From Enchytraeus crypticus (Eukaryota > Annelida > Clitellata > Enchytraeida > Enchytraeidae), in NCBI GenBank assembly GCA_905160935.1, contig CAJHZI010000646.1, forward strand, positions 124,001 through 188,000: 64,000 bases of DNA. Reading direction: 5' to 3'. The notes beneath the pieces were generated by a model, which had not been told where the DNA came from, searched no databases, and saw only the letters and a list, made by a program, of their open reading frames with translations. This document shows, in pieces, positions 22,861 to 36,177 of the stretch. The position numbers were made by a program, and so were the translations under genes. Each line of letters opens with the position of its first letter. Positions within the stretch are counted from its first letter, which is position 1.

Positions 22861-23330
22861 TCAACTGATCGAAAGATGGATTATGTTGCAAGGCAGTGGT
22901 TGATGATTTAAAGGTCTCATTACACAATCAATCAAAACTCCCCAAGGCGTAGCGAACTGTAACACGACATAACGTTGAAACGAATCGACGAAGCTTTGAC
23001 AGGATTGCATCAATTATATTCCTATACAGACGTCTGCATAAGCGTCTCAAGAATAGAAAACAGACGGCAAAAATTTACCGTTGACTTCTCTCTGTAAGTT
23101 TTAGCAGAGAAGACATGCAAATGAAGCGGACTTTAATAATTAAAATAGGTCTTCAAGCAAGATATATCATATACAATACTGCAGCCGGTTTGTTTAGCCA
23201 TACCTATGATATATTCTAGTACAGAATTTTCAATAGTTTAATAAACAGATGAGCATAAATAAACACGCGAATTCAAGAAAAGTCGAAAGAGAAATAGAGT
23301 GAGAGATATACATGTATATTAATATATATA
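22861..23330. other. No feature seen
   Basis: Unique-looking sequence. Confidence 0.45.
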
Positions 23331-23410
<80 letters not shown>

Positions 23411-23473
23411 CATACAAATGCGTGTATATATAATTACTGTGTATATACTTATATATATATATATATATATATA
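23331..23473 (+). repeat. (TA)n microsatellite, interrupted
   Basis: Long TA runs separated by 'catacatacaaatgcgtg' and 'taattactg' interruptions. Confidence 0.95.
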
Positions 23474-24317
23474 GTGAGGGTGAAAGGGAGGAACAGAGAC
23501 AGAAAAAATAGAAATCTAATTGTTTGCATATCTGTATAGGTATTAACTAAATTTTAAGAAAGAAGAACATGAGAAAACTTTGACAAACTATGGGAGAACA
23601 AAATATTCTAAACAAGCCTTCGCAATAATTACTAAATTTGACTCAAAGAAGTTAAGAGGTAACGGGGACACTGTCATATAAAGCGAGAAAAGTAGAGAAT
23701 AACGTCTGACCTTGGGATCGAAATCGGCAGAAGTAGTGGAGTGACGCTGCTCGACCCTGCAGTGCATCATACCACGCGACATAGTGTCTCCATCTATAAT
23801 AATCATAACACAATTACATCGTATTAATACACAGTCACATAACAATCAATTACACAGTAATATATAGCCATAAGACGCAAAGAAAGGAGGATCTTAGGAA
23901 ACTTGAAACATGCGAAAAGACTTTTTAACAAACATTTTTAGAGTTTTGCAAGTGGCAGAGCCAAGAGAGGCCTAAATTTTCTCAACTAAAGACTGCTTTC
24001 GCGCTCCGTAAATAGTACTCTATAGATCAATAAATTAATCCCTTCACAAAAGGCTTATCTATATCTGATACACCGTACAGCTTGTAAAAAAATATGACGA
24101 CATTACATCTCAAAACACATAAACCGGAATAAAATATTATACACAACACAAAACAAATTTATACAACAACTATATACATCTAACTATGTATAGAGAAAAA
24201 CGGTATGAGTAAGATACCAAACTATAGTTAGTTTGTAATAAAAAATAATCATTGTAGAGTAGCTCGAGTGGGTCGAGTCGTCTTGCACTTCAGATTTTGA
24301 TTCTAAATTTAATATGC
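23474..24317. other. No feature seen
   Basis: No gene recognised; an 85-codon minus-strand open frame here is not protein-like enough to call. Confidence 0.45.
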
Positions 24318-24395
24318 TATTTAATAATAATAATAATAATAAAGGTTTAACATCCGTTTCCTCATACAAGGATGATGTCAGGGACGTCTTATTTG
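24318..24395 (-). mobile_element. SINE A 3' fragment with AAT tail
   Basis: Minus strand: family A 3' end ('gtccctgacatcatccttg', 'gaggaaacggatgttaaacc') followed by (TTA)n. The AAT microsatellite sits at the element's 3' end. Confidence 0.55.
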
Positions 24396-24675
24396 GGGCA
24401 TTTAAATACAAAATGCTACAGAATGCAGTATCCTTAGCAAATGTTATATAAGCAGTATTCATAAATATCACTCAAGACCCGGTCAATGATAGCGGTTACA
24501 GCGAGGACTGCGGTAATCACATTATTCTCTATCAATGAAACAAGTCCCACAGACCAGAACGTCAATGGCAGAAGAAAACAATGATTGTTATATAAGTAAC
24601 TCACAAGCACAAAATAGTAAACGAAATAAACAATATTGTATATTGATATTAGCCATGTTGTGCATGATTTGCTGA

Positions 24676-24885
24676 AAATTAGACCAACCGTGGACTGTAA
24701 GTGTCGTCAAAGGCGATAAAGCAATAAGATCCAAACCAAAGTCAGAAAGGGCATTCGGTTGGTGAGAGAAGTTGCTCCAGAAATAATTTTAAAATTTTCT
24801 AAAACAAGTGAAAATTATGATAAATTCGCATCCCAACTCTAGTTAAACTAGGATTTAATGGAATAAGATGATGATGAGGATGAAT
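24676..24885 (+). mobile_element. Family B retroposon
   Basis: 'gaccaaccgtggactgtaag', 'gtcagaaagggcattcggtt', 'actctagttaaactaggatt', ending in (GAT)n. It aligns end to end with the full copy at 50645-50927 apart from an internal length difference. Confidence 0.8.
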
Positions 24886-25339
24886 CTAAAACGCTGCGGA
24901 AAGCTGGGACAGCGATATCCTTAGAATGCATAGACAATATAGAATTATAATCAGCTATATACTGTCATACGGCATGTAAAAACAATTAAATACACAGTAC
25001 ATTATCTCACTCATTAATAAATACATCAACGATCGTTTAACACAAAGGTATGATCATACATGAGATTATATTCCAATTTTTTTTAAGTGACCTTGCTCAT
25101 TGATTTTAATAGTTTGATTTTAAGAGCATTAGTTCGACCCCTATAATTATAAGTCTTTTACACCCAGATACTTATATATTATGAATCTTTCATTCTTTCT
25201 TTCGCTCTCTCACCTCACTCTCATTACTGACAGGTCCAATGTACACATTCATGCTCTTACTCTGCTGTTACGCTCCCTGTCGATCAAAAAGTTAGTTCTT
25301 CGCAAATTCTACTTTTATGTCGCTTGAGAAAGTTATAGC
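24886..25339. other. No feature seen
   Basis: AT-rich unique-looking sequence. Confidence 0.45.
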
Positions 25340-25415
25340 TTCCGCGGCGATTTCCTCGCTTAATCGCCTTCGTACGACAAGAGCAATTTACGGTTGGTCT
25401 ATTCTTCAGTGACAA
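25340..25415 (-). mobile_element. Fragment of B/C shared head
   Basis: Minus strand: 'actgaagaatagaccaaccg', then 'cttgtcgtacgaaggcgatt' and 'aagcgagg', matching the 5' head shared by families B and C. Confidence 0.5.
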
Positions 25416-26334
25416 AACAAATAAACTATGAGAATACTGAATTAAAGAGACTTACGACTCAGCACGAGACTGGCAATTATCTCCGAACGTAAATCAACGT
25501 CCTCCATTCTATATCCGGTTAGATATCCCAACGTATTGATTAATCGTAATTATTATATTAATCGTACATCATTTTAACATACTGAAGTGCTACACTTTTA
25601 ATACAATAAATAAATCCGAAGAAAATTCGTCGAGTGCGACAAATGAACAGTTTAATATCATTCGTTTCGTATCCTCAGAGCTGTCAAAATTTTACGAATT
25701 AATCAGTATATTGAATGATCTAATACAATCGATCAATCAAGCAATCACCCAATCATTTAATCAAATAATTAATCAGTCGTTCAATTAATAAAAGTGTAAT
25801 TCTAAAGAGCACTTTCAATACATGATTAAATTTAAAATGTTTCTAAATCTTCCTCTCTCCCTCTCCCTCTCTCCACGATTTTATCAATTAGCAGCTCCAA
25901 AGCATATATTGTAACTCACACTCTGCCCTATTGCTCACTAAAGATCAGTTTATTTACCAACAAGTAGTTTTTACCACAAAGGCAACGCCATTATCAAACG
26001 CCATTATCAAATATAGTAAATTGTTCATTCAATTAAGCAATTTAGATCGCAAGAAGCCATTCCACACTCATGTCCATCACGTTTGACAATACGGCACCGA
26101 AGAGCATATCTAAGTTAAAATGACGGTAATTATATCGATTCTAAACACATAGCATGCAATCATGCACTTACAGCTGTTCAGGTTGTAATTGTTAGCATAA
26201 TGTCTAAAATCGGCATCAAACCAAAAATTACCGATATATCACTTATTTAGCCATCTAAATGAATAAAGTCAAAATAATATAAATTTATCTGTAGAAAAGT
26301 ACAACACATAATATATATTATATATTATAACAAA
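25416..26334. other. No gene; AATC patch
   Basis: AATC-like repeats at 25730-25795 and a short (CT)n at 25852-25874. Confidence 0.45.
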
Positions 26335-26346
26335 TATATATATATA

Positions 26347-26412
<66 letters not shown>
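26335..26412 (+). repeat. (TA)n microsatellite
   Basis: Nearly pure TA run with one 'ctg' interruption. Confidence 0.95.
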
Positions 26413-26413
<1 letters not shown>

Positions 26414-26880
26414 TTTTCCTTACATATCCTGACGTCCCGGACATTACATTATGCAGTTGGAAGAGGGACTGAACGATAAATTGTGATTGATTTATTGCTT
26501 TCTCAACCCTATTGATTTTTGGGCGTTGTTCCATTATACATTAGGCACTAAACAATGCCCCTATTCAGACGATTTTTACATTACATAGAAAACTATTTAT
26601 ATTCATTAGGACTCTAAGCAACGAGAATAATCTATGCAACTCTCTGACGACTAATCCCATTATAGGATATGATACCCGTACTACTCTTCCCCTATCTCTA
26701 TCTCGTGCCTAGCGCGTATCGAAGCTATTGATTGATTGATTCACCCTATTCGTTTATCGATGAAATGAAATAATTTAGAGAGAGATCGATCAGTCTATAG
26801 CAACTCGGCTCGACCTAAGCGTTCTTAGTGAAATAAGAACAGCAAAGCACGTCCCTTTCTAAAACCACTATCTTGTGTAT
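26413..26880. other. No feature seen
   Basis: Unique-looking sequence. Confidence 0.45.
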
Positions 26881-26985
26881 CCCTCTGCTCTCTCTCTATA
26901 TATATATCTCTCTCTCTATTCCTCTCTATCAACCTTACTTTCTCTGCTCTCTCACTCTCTCATTCTCTCTCAATCTATATCCATA
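26881..26985 (+). repeat. CT/TA mixed microsatellite
   Basis: Alternating short (TC)n and (TA)n runs. Confidence 0.85.
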
Positions 26986-27414
26986 TCTATATATCTACCT
27001 GTATTGTATATGTAAGTATATATCTATATTTATTTACCGAAGTACATATTTCAGTGGATAACCATTATAATCCGAAAAGATAGTTAACGGGTCAATCCGG
27101 TAGAGTATCAATAAAATATCTTGTGTTCATTTAATCCGTGGACAATACGTTAACCAAGTTCAAAAATTAAAAGTCCAAAGATATCCTCTTCTTCTCACTT
27201 CTATCTCTGTTCAATTCTAAAACGTGAATGCTAAATCAAACATCCAACATTCATAGCCTTGGTCTTCCTCAAATTTTCTCCCTTTCATTATTCTTTATAT
27301 TACCTCTTGTTTAACTACGTGAATAGTTAATATTTATTACAGTTCTATTAGTACATTCATTGTAATGAAGGACAAGTACACATAAGTAAATTACGGTCTC
27401 CGAGTTTTTCAATT
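26986..27414. other. No feature seen
   Basis: Unique-looking AT-rich sequence. Confidence 0.45.
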
Positions 27415-27510
27415 TCCCAATAGCTCAGTGTATATAGCGACAAGTTAAGTTTTGAACTTTTAAATGGCTGTTCCTGAGATAGTGCGATCAATTCCCGATC
27501 GAGCTGATCA
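27415..27510 (+). repeat. Possible tRNA-like SINE head
   Basis: 'caatagctcagtgtatatag' resembles an A-box region and 'gcgatcaattcccgatc' a B-box region about 65 bases later. Single copy. Confidence 0.3.
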
Positions 27511-28457
27511 GTAAAAAAGGGAGAATCACTATATTATCTGACAATGAGCTAGATTTGAGGAAGTTCTCTTGTTTTTTTCTCGTGGAGAGACGGAGACGGT
27601 CGGTTCCGAATCCTTAATAAGAAATGCTACATGACCGGCAAAATGTAACAGAGTAGATCATTAATGGTCAAAAGAAATCGATTAAATAAATGAAAACTTT
27701 ATATTTTAAATTTTGAATATCATGCGCTATATTTTACTTCGCTGCATAAATATATCAGCACTTAAAGCATTTATATTACAGGTTTTTAATTTCAGAATTT
27801 GTCAATTAACATTATGATGCATGTCTACGTTACTCTGAATAGCAGACTGACTATGCATTCACTCAGAATCCTCATATTTACTCGTAGGTTAACAGACTTT
27901 CTGCTTTGCTAATACATGTAAGTCAGAAATCCATTAATTTCTCTGTACTGCAAATTAATTATTAATAACTTAGAAGCAATAAGACTTTATTGCAAACCAT
28001 TTGTAAAATAAGATTTGACTTATTGCGGCTCTCAAATATTAACAGTTAACTATATTATAGCTTAATTTGAACAAATTAAAAATTTATTAATTTAATTCAC
28101 TAAATGCCTATTTAAAATTCAATTCAGAGAATTTATTTTATTTTAAAAACACTCAAAGATTTGGAGTAAAACCAGTTCAATATAGCTTAAACCCATCGCA
28201 AGTGAAAAAAATTGCAAAATAATTTCCCTGGTTCCGATTAGTCATAGAAATTTACACTCTACGATTCATAATAGCAAGATTAATCTTTAATAAAGACTTC
28301 TAGAACACGCACGGAAAAGTAAACGAAGAAATCTAAATCGAAAAGTTAAAATTAATTACGTGCAATTAATGACCGCTGCGCCACAGAACTCAGCGCGAAG
28401 CTTGTGGCACAGTGAGACCAGTCTAGCTCTACTACTGGCGCCCTCTTATGTCCCTCT
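27511..28457. other. No gene seen
   Basis: Very AT-rich to about 28340. On the minus strand 28347-28400 has an A-box-like 'tgtggcgcagcggtcattaa', but no B box follows. Confidence 0.4.
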
Positions 28458-28523
<66 letters not shown>

Positions 28524-28640
28524 ACTAACTTTTTCTGTCTCACTCAATCTCTCTCTATCTCTTTCTCTCTGTGACTCTCTTTCAAACTGTCTTTGTCTAA
28601 CATCCTTTCTCTATCTCTCTCTCGCTTTCTCTCGGTCATT
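28458..28640 (+). repeat. (CT)n microsatellite and CT-rich tail
   Basis: Pure CT at 28458-28522, then degenerate 'tctctctatctctttc' to 28640. Confidence 0.92.
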
Positions 28641-29409
28641 CTAAATAATTATATTATCCATCAAACCATAGGGTTTATTTCTTAGCCAAAATCCTCAGTT
28701 CTATATTCCTACATCCCTCTTTTTATCTCTTCCTTTTATTCTTTCACTCTCTAGTTGCCTATCGTCTAAATTCATCTATATTTACCTCCAATTCCCTCGC
28801 CTCTCGCTCTTCATCCTACAGTAATTTCTTAAAATGCATGATCTTAAGTATATAAAAAATAATAACAATATCTGTTACTGCTGCGCTAAAATTATTAATA
28901 AATAATTCTCAAATGTCATCAAGGAACTGAACGCCATATATGTCCCTAATTATTAATTAATTAATGTTTGACCAATTATCCCCGTAGCAAATTACGTAGA
29001 ATACAGCGAATTCATCTTCAGCAGTGTACAACACGTGTTCTAAGTTTAAAAATTAGTTATAATTATTATTAATTTGTTGTATTAATAAAACATTTGTTAT
29101 AAGATTGCAATCGGTAAATCAATCTATTAGTCAATCACCCACTTAATCAATCAATCAAAGCATAAAGCAAAACATTAATTAATATCTCAATCATAAATAA
29201 TACAATTGCTAAATCAGTCAAAGTTTCAGCTCATGCAGGATTAAATGTTCCCGTATTAGTACTTCTAGTATCCAATTAAATGGATACTTTACAGTGTTAG
29301 AAAATTTTGTATGGTACACAGTATATTGTAACCTAAAGTAAGATGGATTTCAAATGCGCCAAAGACAGCGATATTCTTAGAACAATAAGGTCACAGAAAA
29401 TTTGTCAAA
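28641..29409. other. No gene; AATC patch
   Basis: AATC-like repeats at 29115-29165; otherwise nothing recognised. Confidence 0.45.
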
Positions 29410-29520
29410 ATAGCTCAAAGTATTTAATAGCTCAGGGTATTTAATAGCTCAGGATATTAAATAGTTCAGGGTATTAAATAGTTCAGCGTATTTAGTTGTT
29501 TAAGGTATTTCTTTAAAACT
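29410..29520 (+). repeat. ~18-bp minisatellite
   Basis: Six imperfect copies of 'aatagctcagggtattta'. Confidence 0.85.
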
Positions 29521-29999
29521 CTTTTTGTTGCGCGACGTCCGATGCTGAATGAAGGAAAAAAAGATCAAAAATGAAAAAAAAAAAAAAACGACAATTGACT
29601 ATATGATGCCGAAAGATGAAGAAATAACCCGAAGAGACAAGAAAGTTTTTTTAAATATAAGCTAAAAGATACACGAATGTATTCAACTTGATAATTTCTA
29701 TCACGAAATTCGTTAGTATTTAGGTGTTAGGTACACCTTCTAACATTTTAAAATTACTGCCAAATTCAGATGTGCCGTTAAACCGCGCGTTTTCTATCGC
29801 TATAGACTGCACTCGATGGGACATGAAAAATGTTGGGTCTAGGAGAATAAAGAGAAGACGAACAATAAGGAAGTAATGACACGTCTGTGAACTCTAGCGC
29901 CCTTACAATGTAACAGTCAATAAATCCCGTGATCTAAGAGAGGAACGCGTTCCTACACACGCCCTGTCCACAGCATTCCGTGTTAGGTACACCTTCTAC
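29521..29999. other. Spacer with a 19-bp direct repeat
   Basis: A poly(A) run sits at 29573-29588. 'gtgttaggtacaccttcta' occurs at 29724-29742 and again at 29980-29998, immediately before the next minisatellite. Confidence 0.55.
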
Positions 30000-30285
30000 G
30001 AGCTAGTGTACAATACGTGGTAGCTAGTGTACTATACGTGGTAGCTAGTGTACTATATGTTGTAGCTAGTGTACTATACGTGGTAGCTAGTGTACTATAT
30101 GTGGTAGCTAGTGTACTATACGTGGTAGCTAGTGTATTATACGTGATAGCTAGTGTACAATACGTGGTAGCTAGTGTACTATACGTGGTAGCCAGTGTAT
30201 TATACGTGGTAGCTAGTGTACTATACGTGATAGCTAGTTTACTATACGTGGTAGCTAGTGTACTATACGTGGTAGCTAGTGCTAT
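30000..30285 (+). repeat. 21-bp minisatellite, ~13.5 copies
   Basis: Tandem unit 'gtagctagtgtactatacg' plus 'tg'. It reads (VASVLYV)n because 21 is a multiple of three; no coding is inferred. Confidence 0.97.
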
Positions 30286-30959
30286 TTTTTACTTTGATAT
30301 TTTTATTCTCATTACCATCATCATTATGATAAAGAAAGTGATAATGATAGGAATAGCATAGCATAGCATAGTATACTATAGTATAGTACGATACAGTATA
30401 TTATATTATTATGTATATTATAGGAGAGGCCTCTATAATATAATTTTATATGATGTGCTACATTTTAATAGTATATTAGTGAAATGTGAAATCAAAACCG
30501 GTAAACTGTACTGTGCAAGTTGAAAGTTTATGATACGCTTTTCTGACTGACGTAGATTGCAAAATTGCACATGACAGAGAAAGCATCGGTGCAAAACAGT
30601 TGTCGCGATAGACCTTAAATGAAGCTGAACACAGAAGTTTTTATTTTGAGCAACTTGCTATTCTCTGTTCAATAAACTTAACAAAAATCAAACTTTGTAC
30701 AACACAATGCATGAGTGAAAACAAAGGAAGCTGAAACAAGTATTTAAAATATTATTGTCTTTTATTGTGTCGATAATAATCAATCAAATTAATAAACAAT
30801 TCATGGAGTAATTTTGTCAAACTTTTTTGTTTTGTATTCAGAAAATAATTTTTTAAGAAATTACTAACTCACTTTGCGTAACTTTGGAAAACCACATAAA
30901 AATCTATCTTCTTGAGCAAACAAGAGATACAGAGAGAATTCATTATTACAGATACTTAA
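30286..30959. other. No gene seen
   Basis: A short irregular 'gcata/gtata' pentamer patch at 30355-30410. Confidence 0.45.
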
Positions 30960-31195
30960 AATTTAACATAGCCTTTGTTTATCGCACTAATTTAACATAG
31001 GCTAGATTTTGTTTATTGGGCTAATTTAACATAGCCTTTGTTTATCGGACTAATTTAACATAACCTTTGTTTATCGGGTTAATTTAACATTTCCTTTCTT
31101 TATCGGACTAATTTAACATAGCCTTTGTTTATCTGGCTAATTCAACATAGCCTTTGTTTATCTGGCTAATTTAACATAGCCTTTCTTTATGGGAC
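30960..31195 (+). repeat. 29-bp minisatellite, ~8 copies
   Basis: Unit 'taatttaacatagcctttg' plus 'tttatcggac', with several variants. Confidence 0.93.
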
Positions 31196-31995
31196 TAGGT
31201 GCAGTAGGAGTAATCCTTGTAAATTCTTATCAGAAAGTAAGAGAGAGAGAGAGAGAGAGAAAGAGAATAGTTCATTGGGTTTTATTTTAGTATATGTTTT
31301 AGTTTTCTTTTATATTTTTAGTTCAATGAATACGTTGAATCCATTAAGCAACGCATGCCAGGTATCTACTGGTGTTGCATATACATCAAACATGTGTGGA
31401 CTTTGTTAACTGAAATATTCCACTTACGAGGTACTTAGGAGATTTAATAAGGTTTCACGGTAAGAAATTTAAATTGCATGAACCAAGGGAAAAGTGTAAA
31501 GAATAGAGTAGACTATGAAGAGTGAAACTAGTGCACAGTGGAAAATTAATTGAGCAAAAGAGAAAGAATAGAGCAGTCAAAGAACGTTACAAATTATTTA
31601 GCAGTGGAAGTTAAAATAAAATGTTACTTTTCTCTAATAATATTTTAAAATTTGAAATTTAAGCCGAATGCACTTTTCTACAGAAATTCTAGAAAGAAAT
31701 GCTACCGATAATTTTAAATATATAACGAAATGATTTTGTCGAGATCTGTAAAATTCGAAGTGATATCAGTGAAGCACACAAAAAGAAACGGGAAAGTACT
31801 GAAATGATGTCACTAAGTAAAATATTACAGCCGTAAATATAAAGATTTTATATATGACTAATAATTCAGAAGTTCTCGATAGACAAATTTTAAAGCAGTC
31901 AGTATAATGATAATAACTAATATAATAATATATACTAAATATTGGCGATCTGCGTTATTTATTTCAAGGCTTATCTATGGCTCTGCAGCGTCACA
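31196..31995. other. No gene; short GA run
   Basis: GA microsatellite at 31238-31265. No gene is seen. Confidence 0.45.
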
Positions 31996-32136
31996 ATGCG
32001 GATTGTTTCCGCGATTATTATTATTTTATTAACAACGACAACTTATATAGCAGTGCCATGGCCGAACTCGGTATTCGAGACTACTTTTAAGAAAGAGTTC
32101 AATAGTAATCATAAGCTAAATAACAATTACATTTAA
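31996..32136 (+). other. Short open frame with signal-peptide-like start
   Basis: 46 codons from an internal ATG. 'MRIVSAIIIILLTTTTYIA' looks like a signal peptide (basic n-region, long aliphatic core, small residues at the end). It is followed by a short hydrophilic stretch rich in Asn and Lys with no cysteines. AT-rich DNA yields such stretches by chance and I see no splice or promoter evidence. Confidence 0.15.
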
Positions 32137-32867
32137 ATTAATATCTAAACTAGTAAAAATGTCTACATATGAGCGGAACTTTACACTGTCCAGCAGCACT
32201 TGCGATGTTTTTAGCGACAAGGTGTTTCTGGGTGGAGAGCAAATTAAACAACAAAATACCCTTGTTCGGGATTAAAATAAAAAAATACACAATATACTAA
32301 TAATTATAAAAGGAACAGTAGTTAACCGTTAGAATCACATTATTCTAAAACCACAACGTTTTATATCACGTGTTTACGGCGCGAACATCCAGTATTGAAA
32401 TTGCATTTTTCTGTGATCTAAGATAACGTCATTAATGAGCAATAGAGAAAACCACGTATCAGAATATGTGCCACGAGTTAGCCAGCTCGAGGAACACTAT
32501 AATCTACATTCAACGTCGATTTTCGTGCGACAAGAGACTTCAGAGACAAGGCAGAGATTTAAATCAGTAACCAACTGATATTTAGGCAACTACGTTACCA
32601 CCTCGGACACAGAATCGTTACTAAGTTGAGGACTATAGCGAGCTAGGAGCTGAGCAAGCAATGAGGTCGCCCAGAGCGCCGCTGTCTAATAAAGGACATA
32701 GCGACGACGCTGTCGATAAACCCAACCCAATGATGCATGAGGCGGACGGTACACAACTTACACATTAGCCACCTCTCAGTGGAATTACGCAAGTAGCATG
32801 ACGAACTTCACGACGATAGAAATATGACCAATACACGCACAGCTTAGTACTTATTTGCCTTGAATAC
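32137..32867. other. Unrecognised
   Basis: 32640-32770 is GC-richer without a recognisable frame. On the minus strand 32535-32612 has tRNA-like boxes ('gaggtggtaacgtagttgcc' and 'ggttactgatttaaatctct'), possibly another minor SINE. Confidence 0.35.
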
Positions 32868-32907
32868 GTTCGGCTATAAAACACGCGTTATGTACGAAAA
32901 GATAGGC

Positions 32908-32984
<77 letters not shown>

Positions 32985-33110
32985 CATGTATATATATAGT
33001 TTCTCTTACCTTTCTGCGTAACAGTTCAAGGTAAACGTTCAGCTATAACGCACGAATTATGTACGAAAATATACATAATAGTTTTCCTTATCTTTCAGCA
33101 TAACATTCGC
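32868..33110 (+). repeat. Tandem duplication with (TA)n in one copy
   Basis: Copy 1 (32868-33035) and copy 2 (33036-33110) share 'cgttc[ga]gctata', 'ttatgtacgaaaa', 'ctttc[ta]gc[ga]taaca'. Between the shared blocks copy 1 has a long (TA)n run (32911-32998), where copy 2 has only about ten bases ('tatacataat'). Confidence 0.8.
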
Positions 33111-33299
33111 ACTTATTTTACCTGCTATTTCATATTTGCTTTAAAGTCCGTCCGGAACATACGAATATGGAATCTTACCAGAAATATCAAAGCATCATGC
33201 ACACTTCTTTCACTGTTGGCACGACTAAAACTAAACAATGCTTCACTTGTGATTGCAGCCGTGTCTTAACACTTTCTCAAATGTTTTACTTAAGAGTTC

Positions 33300-33700
33300 A
33301 TGAGATGCAAGCTGGGTGGAGTGCTGTATTATAGGACAATACGACTAAGACTGAAAGGTAAATTCTATAGTTCGGTGGTTAGGTAAATACTGATGTATGG
33401 TGCAGAGTGCTGGGCACTAAAAAGGGAACAAGAGCAGAGATTGCATTTGGCAGAGATAAGAATTTTGTGCCTAGTGTGATGTAAAACTAGGAAGGATTAA
33501 TGTGTGAATGAGTCTGAATGTTGAGGGATTACGGATAATCGTCAAGATTGAGATGGTATGGTCATATAGTGAGAAAGGCAGAGGAGGATGTTGTGAAGGG
33601 AGATTGGAGAGATCAAATGGAGATAAAGTTAAAGAGGTAGACCACAACTGACGTAGAATGCGGTGATTAAGAGAGATATGAAAAATAGGGAATTGACTTA
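33300..33700 (+). mobile_element. LINE RT C-terminal remnant
   Basis: Reading across frames: 'LRLKGKFYSSVVR', 'LMYGAECWALKREQEQRLHL', 'GWSAVL', then 'GDWRDQMEIKLKR'. This is the C-terminal landmark order 'LKGKfYrtvVRPamLYGaEcWalk' and 'LRWyGHi.R' seen in a large class of animal non-LTR elements. Several stops and frame changes show that it is old. The catalytic core is absent. It is a different subfamily from 2206-2640. Confidence 0.75.
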
Positions 33701-33917
33701 TGACATGACATGGGTCAGAGAGACGTACTACAATGTAAATTCGAAAACGGTCATTTCATGAAGTTACTGTACATTTTACCAACTGAGATATTTTGACTTT
33801 CAGTAACAGACTGTTACACGGACAGGTCGCTCATATGTCAGGTGTGCTGCAGATCCTGTTATATGAGTTGCAGCGGATATTATGTATAAACATTTTTCTC
33901 AATTCCTTATATTGAAA

Positions 33918-34045
33918 TATTGTCTCTCTCTCTCTCTCTCTCTCAGTGCCATGCCTGCTGGCAGGTCCATGGTATATAACGCCTCTGTCTTCCGTTCTCC
34001 TCTTCATGTCCACATAGGAGTGAATCTCTAAATCATCTAACATTC
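33918..34045 (-). mobile_element. Family C 3' part with (GA)n tail
   Basis: Minus strand: 'gattcactcctatgtggaca', 'atataccatggacctgccag', 'ggcactgagagagagag'. Same structure as 3034-3176. Confidence 0.6.
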
Positions 34046-34829
34046 CTCATCACAGATTGCCTCTGCTTCTCTTTCCTTCCATCCTTACATTCTATGACCC
34101 CGTTTAGTACACCTTTTCCCCCATTAAAAATTATTACTACAGATTGTATAAATACCATAAAATATTGAACGAAAATATGATATTATTAAACGATTCAGAG
34201 GCAGGTGCTGATATCCTATAGGCTGTTGGAACAGATCTGGTGTTGATTCACTCAGGCGTAACAGTGACAAATCATCGAGGCGTGAAATAAGCTCATCCGG
34301 CCAATACATCAAGTCAACATCGAGCCAAACAAAAACAACAATCAGTCACAATCCATATCCTAGATTAGCTCGGACTCCCCGTCGTCTGATACGCTTAGCT
34401 CGACACGACTCGACGTTCTTCTCGCCTTAAAAACTAAAGAAACGCGAATAGCTTAATATTAAGAGCCAAGAAGAAAAGACTTTTAATACCTGTAGATCTG
34501 ATAAATTGTTGTTCACGCAATATTTGAAATTATAACAGCTATATTACTGGATATCGTATATTTCTGATTTGCAGCAGATTCGGCATTGTGAATTGTAACC
34601 GATATTAAGTATGACTTATTACTCATTCGAGGCCTTTACTTTATAGCCTTACGACAGTAATTCAAAGTAACTTACTACGTGCAGTAAACCACTTATAGGA
34701 TACTATATACTGAGATACAAATATTATCAGTATATACAAATAAAAAATGAAGCAATAATTTCGACAGAGCTTTTCTAGTACCTTCTTCATATTCTTGTGA
34801 AGCTATGTATGAAAATTAATATTCTAACT
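34046..34829. other. No gene seen
   Basis: A minus-strand 62-codon frame at 34124-34312 ('WPDELISRLDDLSLLRLSES') is protein-like in composition but unrecognised. Confidence 0.35.
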
Positions 34830-35092
34830 ATCCGGAACACTTAAGAATAGGCCAACCGTGAACAGCAAGGCGAAAGAAACGGCTCAGCAAGATATGAGGA
34901 GGTATAAGCTTTTTTCAAGGTATAAGCATTAAAATGTATGAATATATGGCAAGCCTTTTGAAAAGTGATTAATATGTTCATCTATAGAGTGCTCTTTATG
35001 GATCGCAGGTTCAAGTTAAATATTTATACTCACAGTATGCTTATACTGTGAGTATAAATATTTAACTTGAACCTGCCACGTAGCATAATAGT

Positions 35093-35093
<1 letters not shown>
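34830..35093 (+). mobile_element. Internally deleted family C with palindrome
   Basis: Begins with the C head ('aagaataggccaaccgtgaa'), skips most of the body, resumes at 'gagtgctctttatggatcgc' and ends with 'aacttgaacctgccacgtag'. Within it, 35005-35038 and 35043-35076 are perfect inverted copies of one another around a 4-base loop. Confidence 0.7.

Positions 35094-36177
<1,084 letters not shown>

Noticed and set aside
30017-30361. 114-codon hydrophobic frame that could look like a transmembrane protein
   Set aside because: (VASVLYV)n comes from the 21-bp array; hydrophobicity is incidental.
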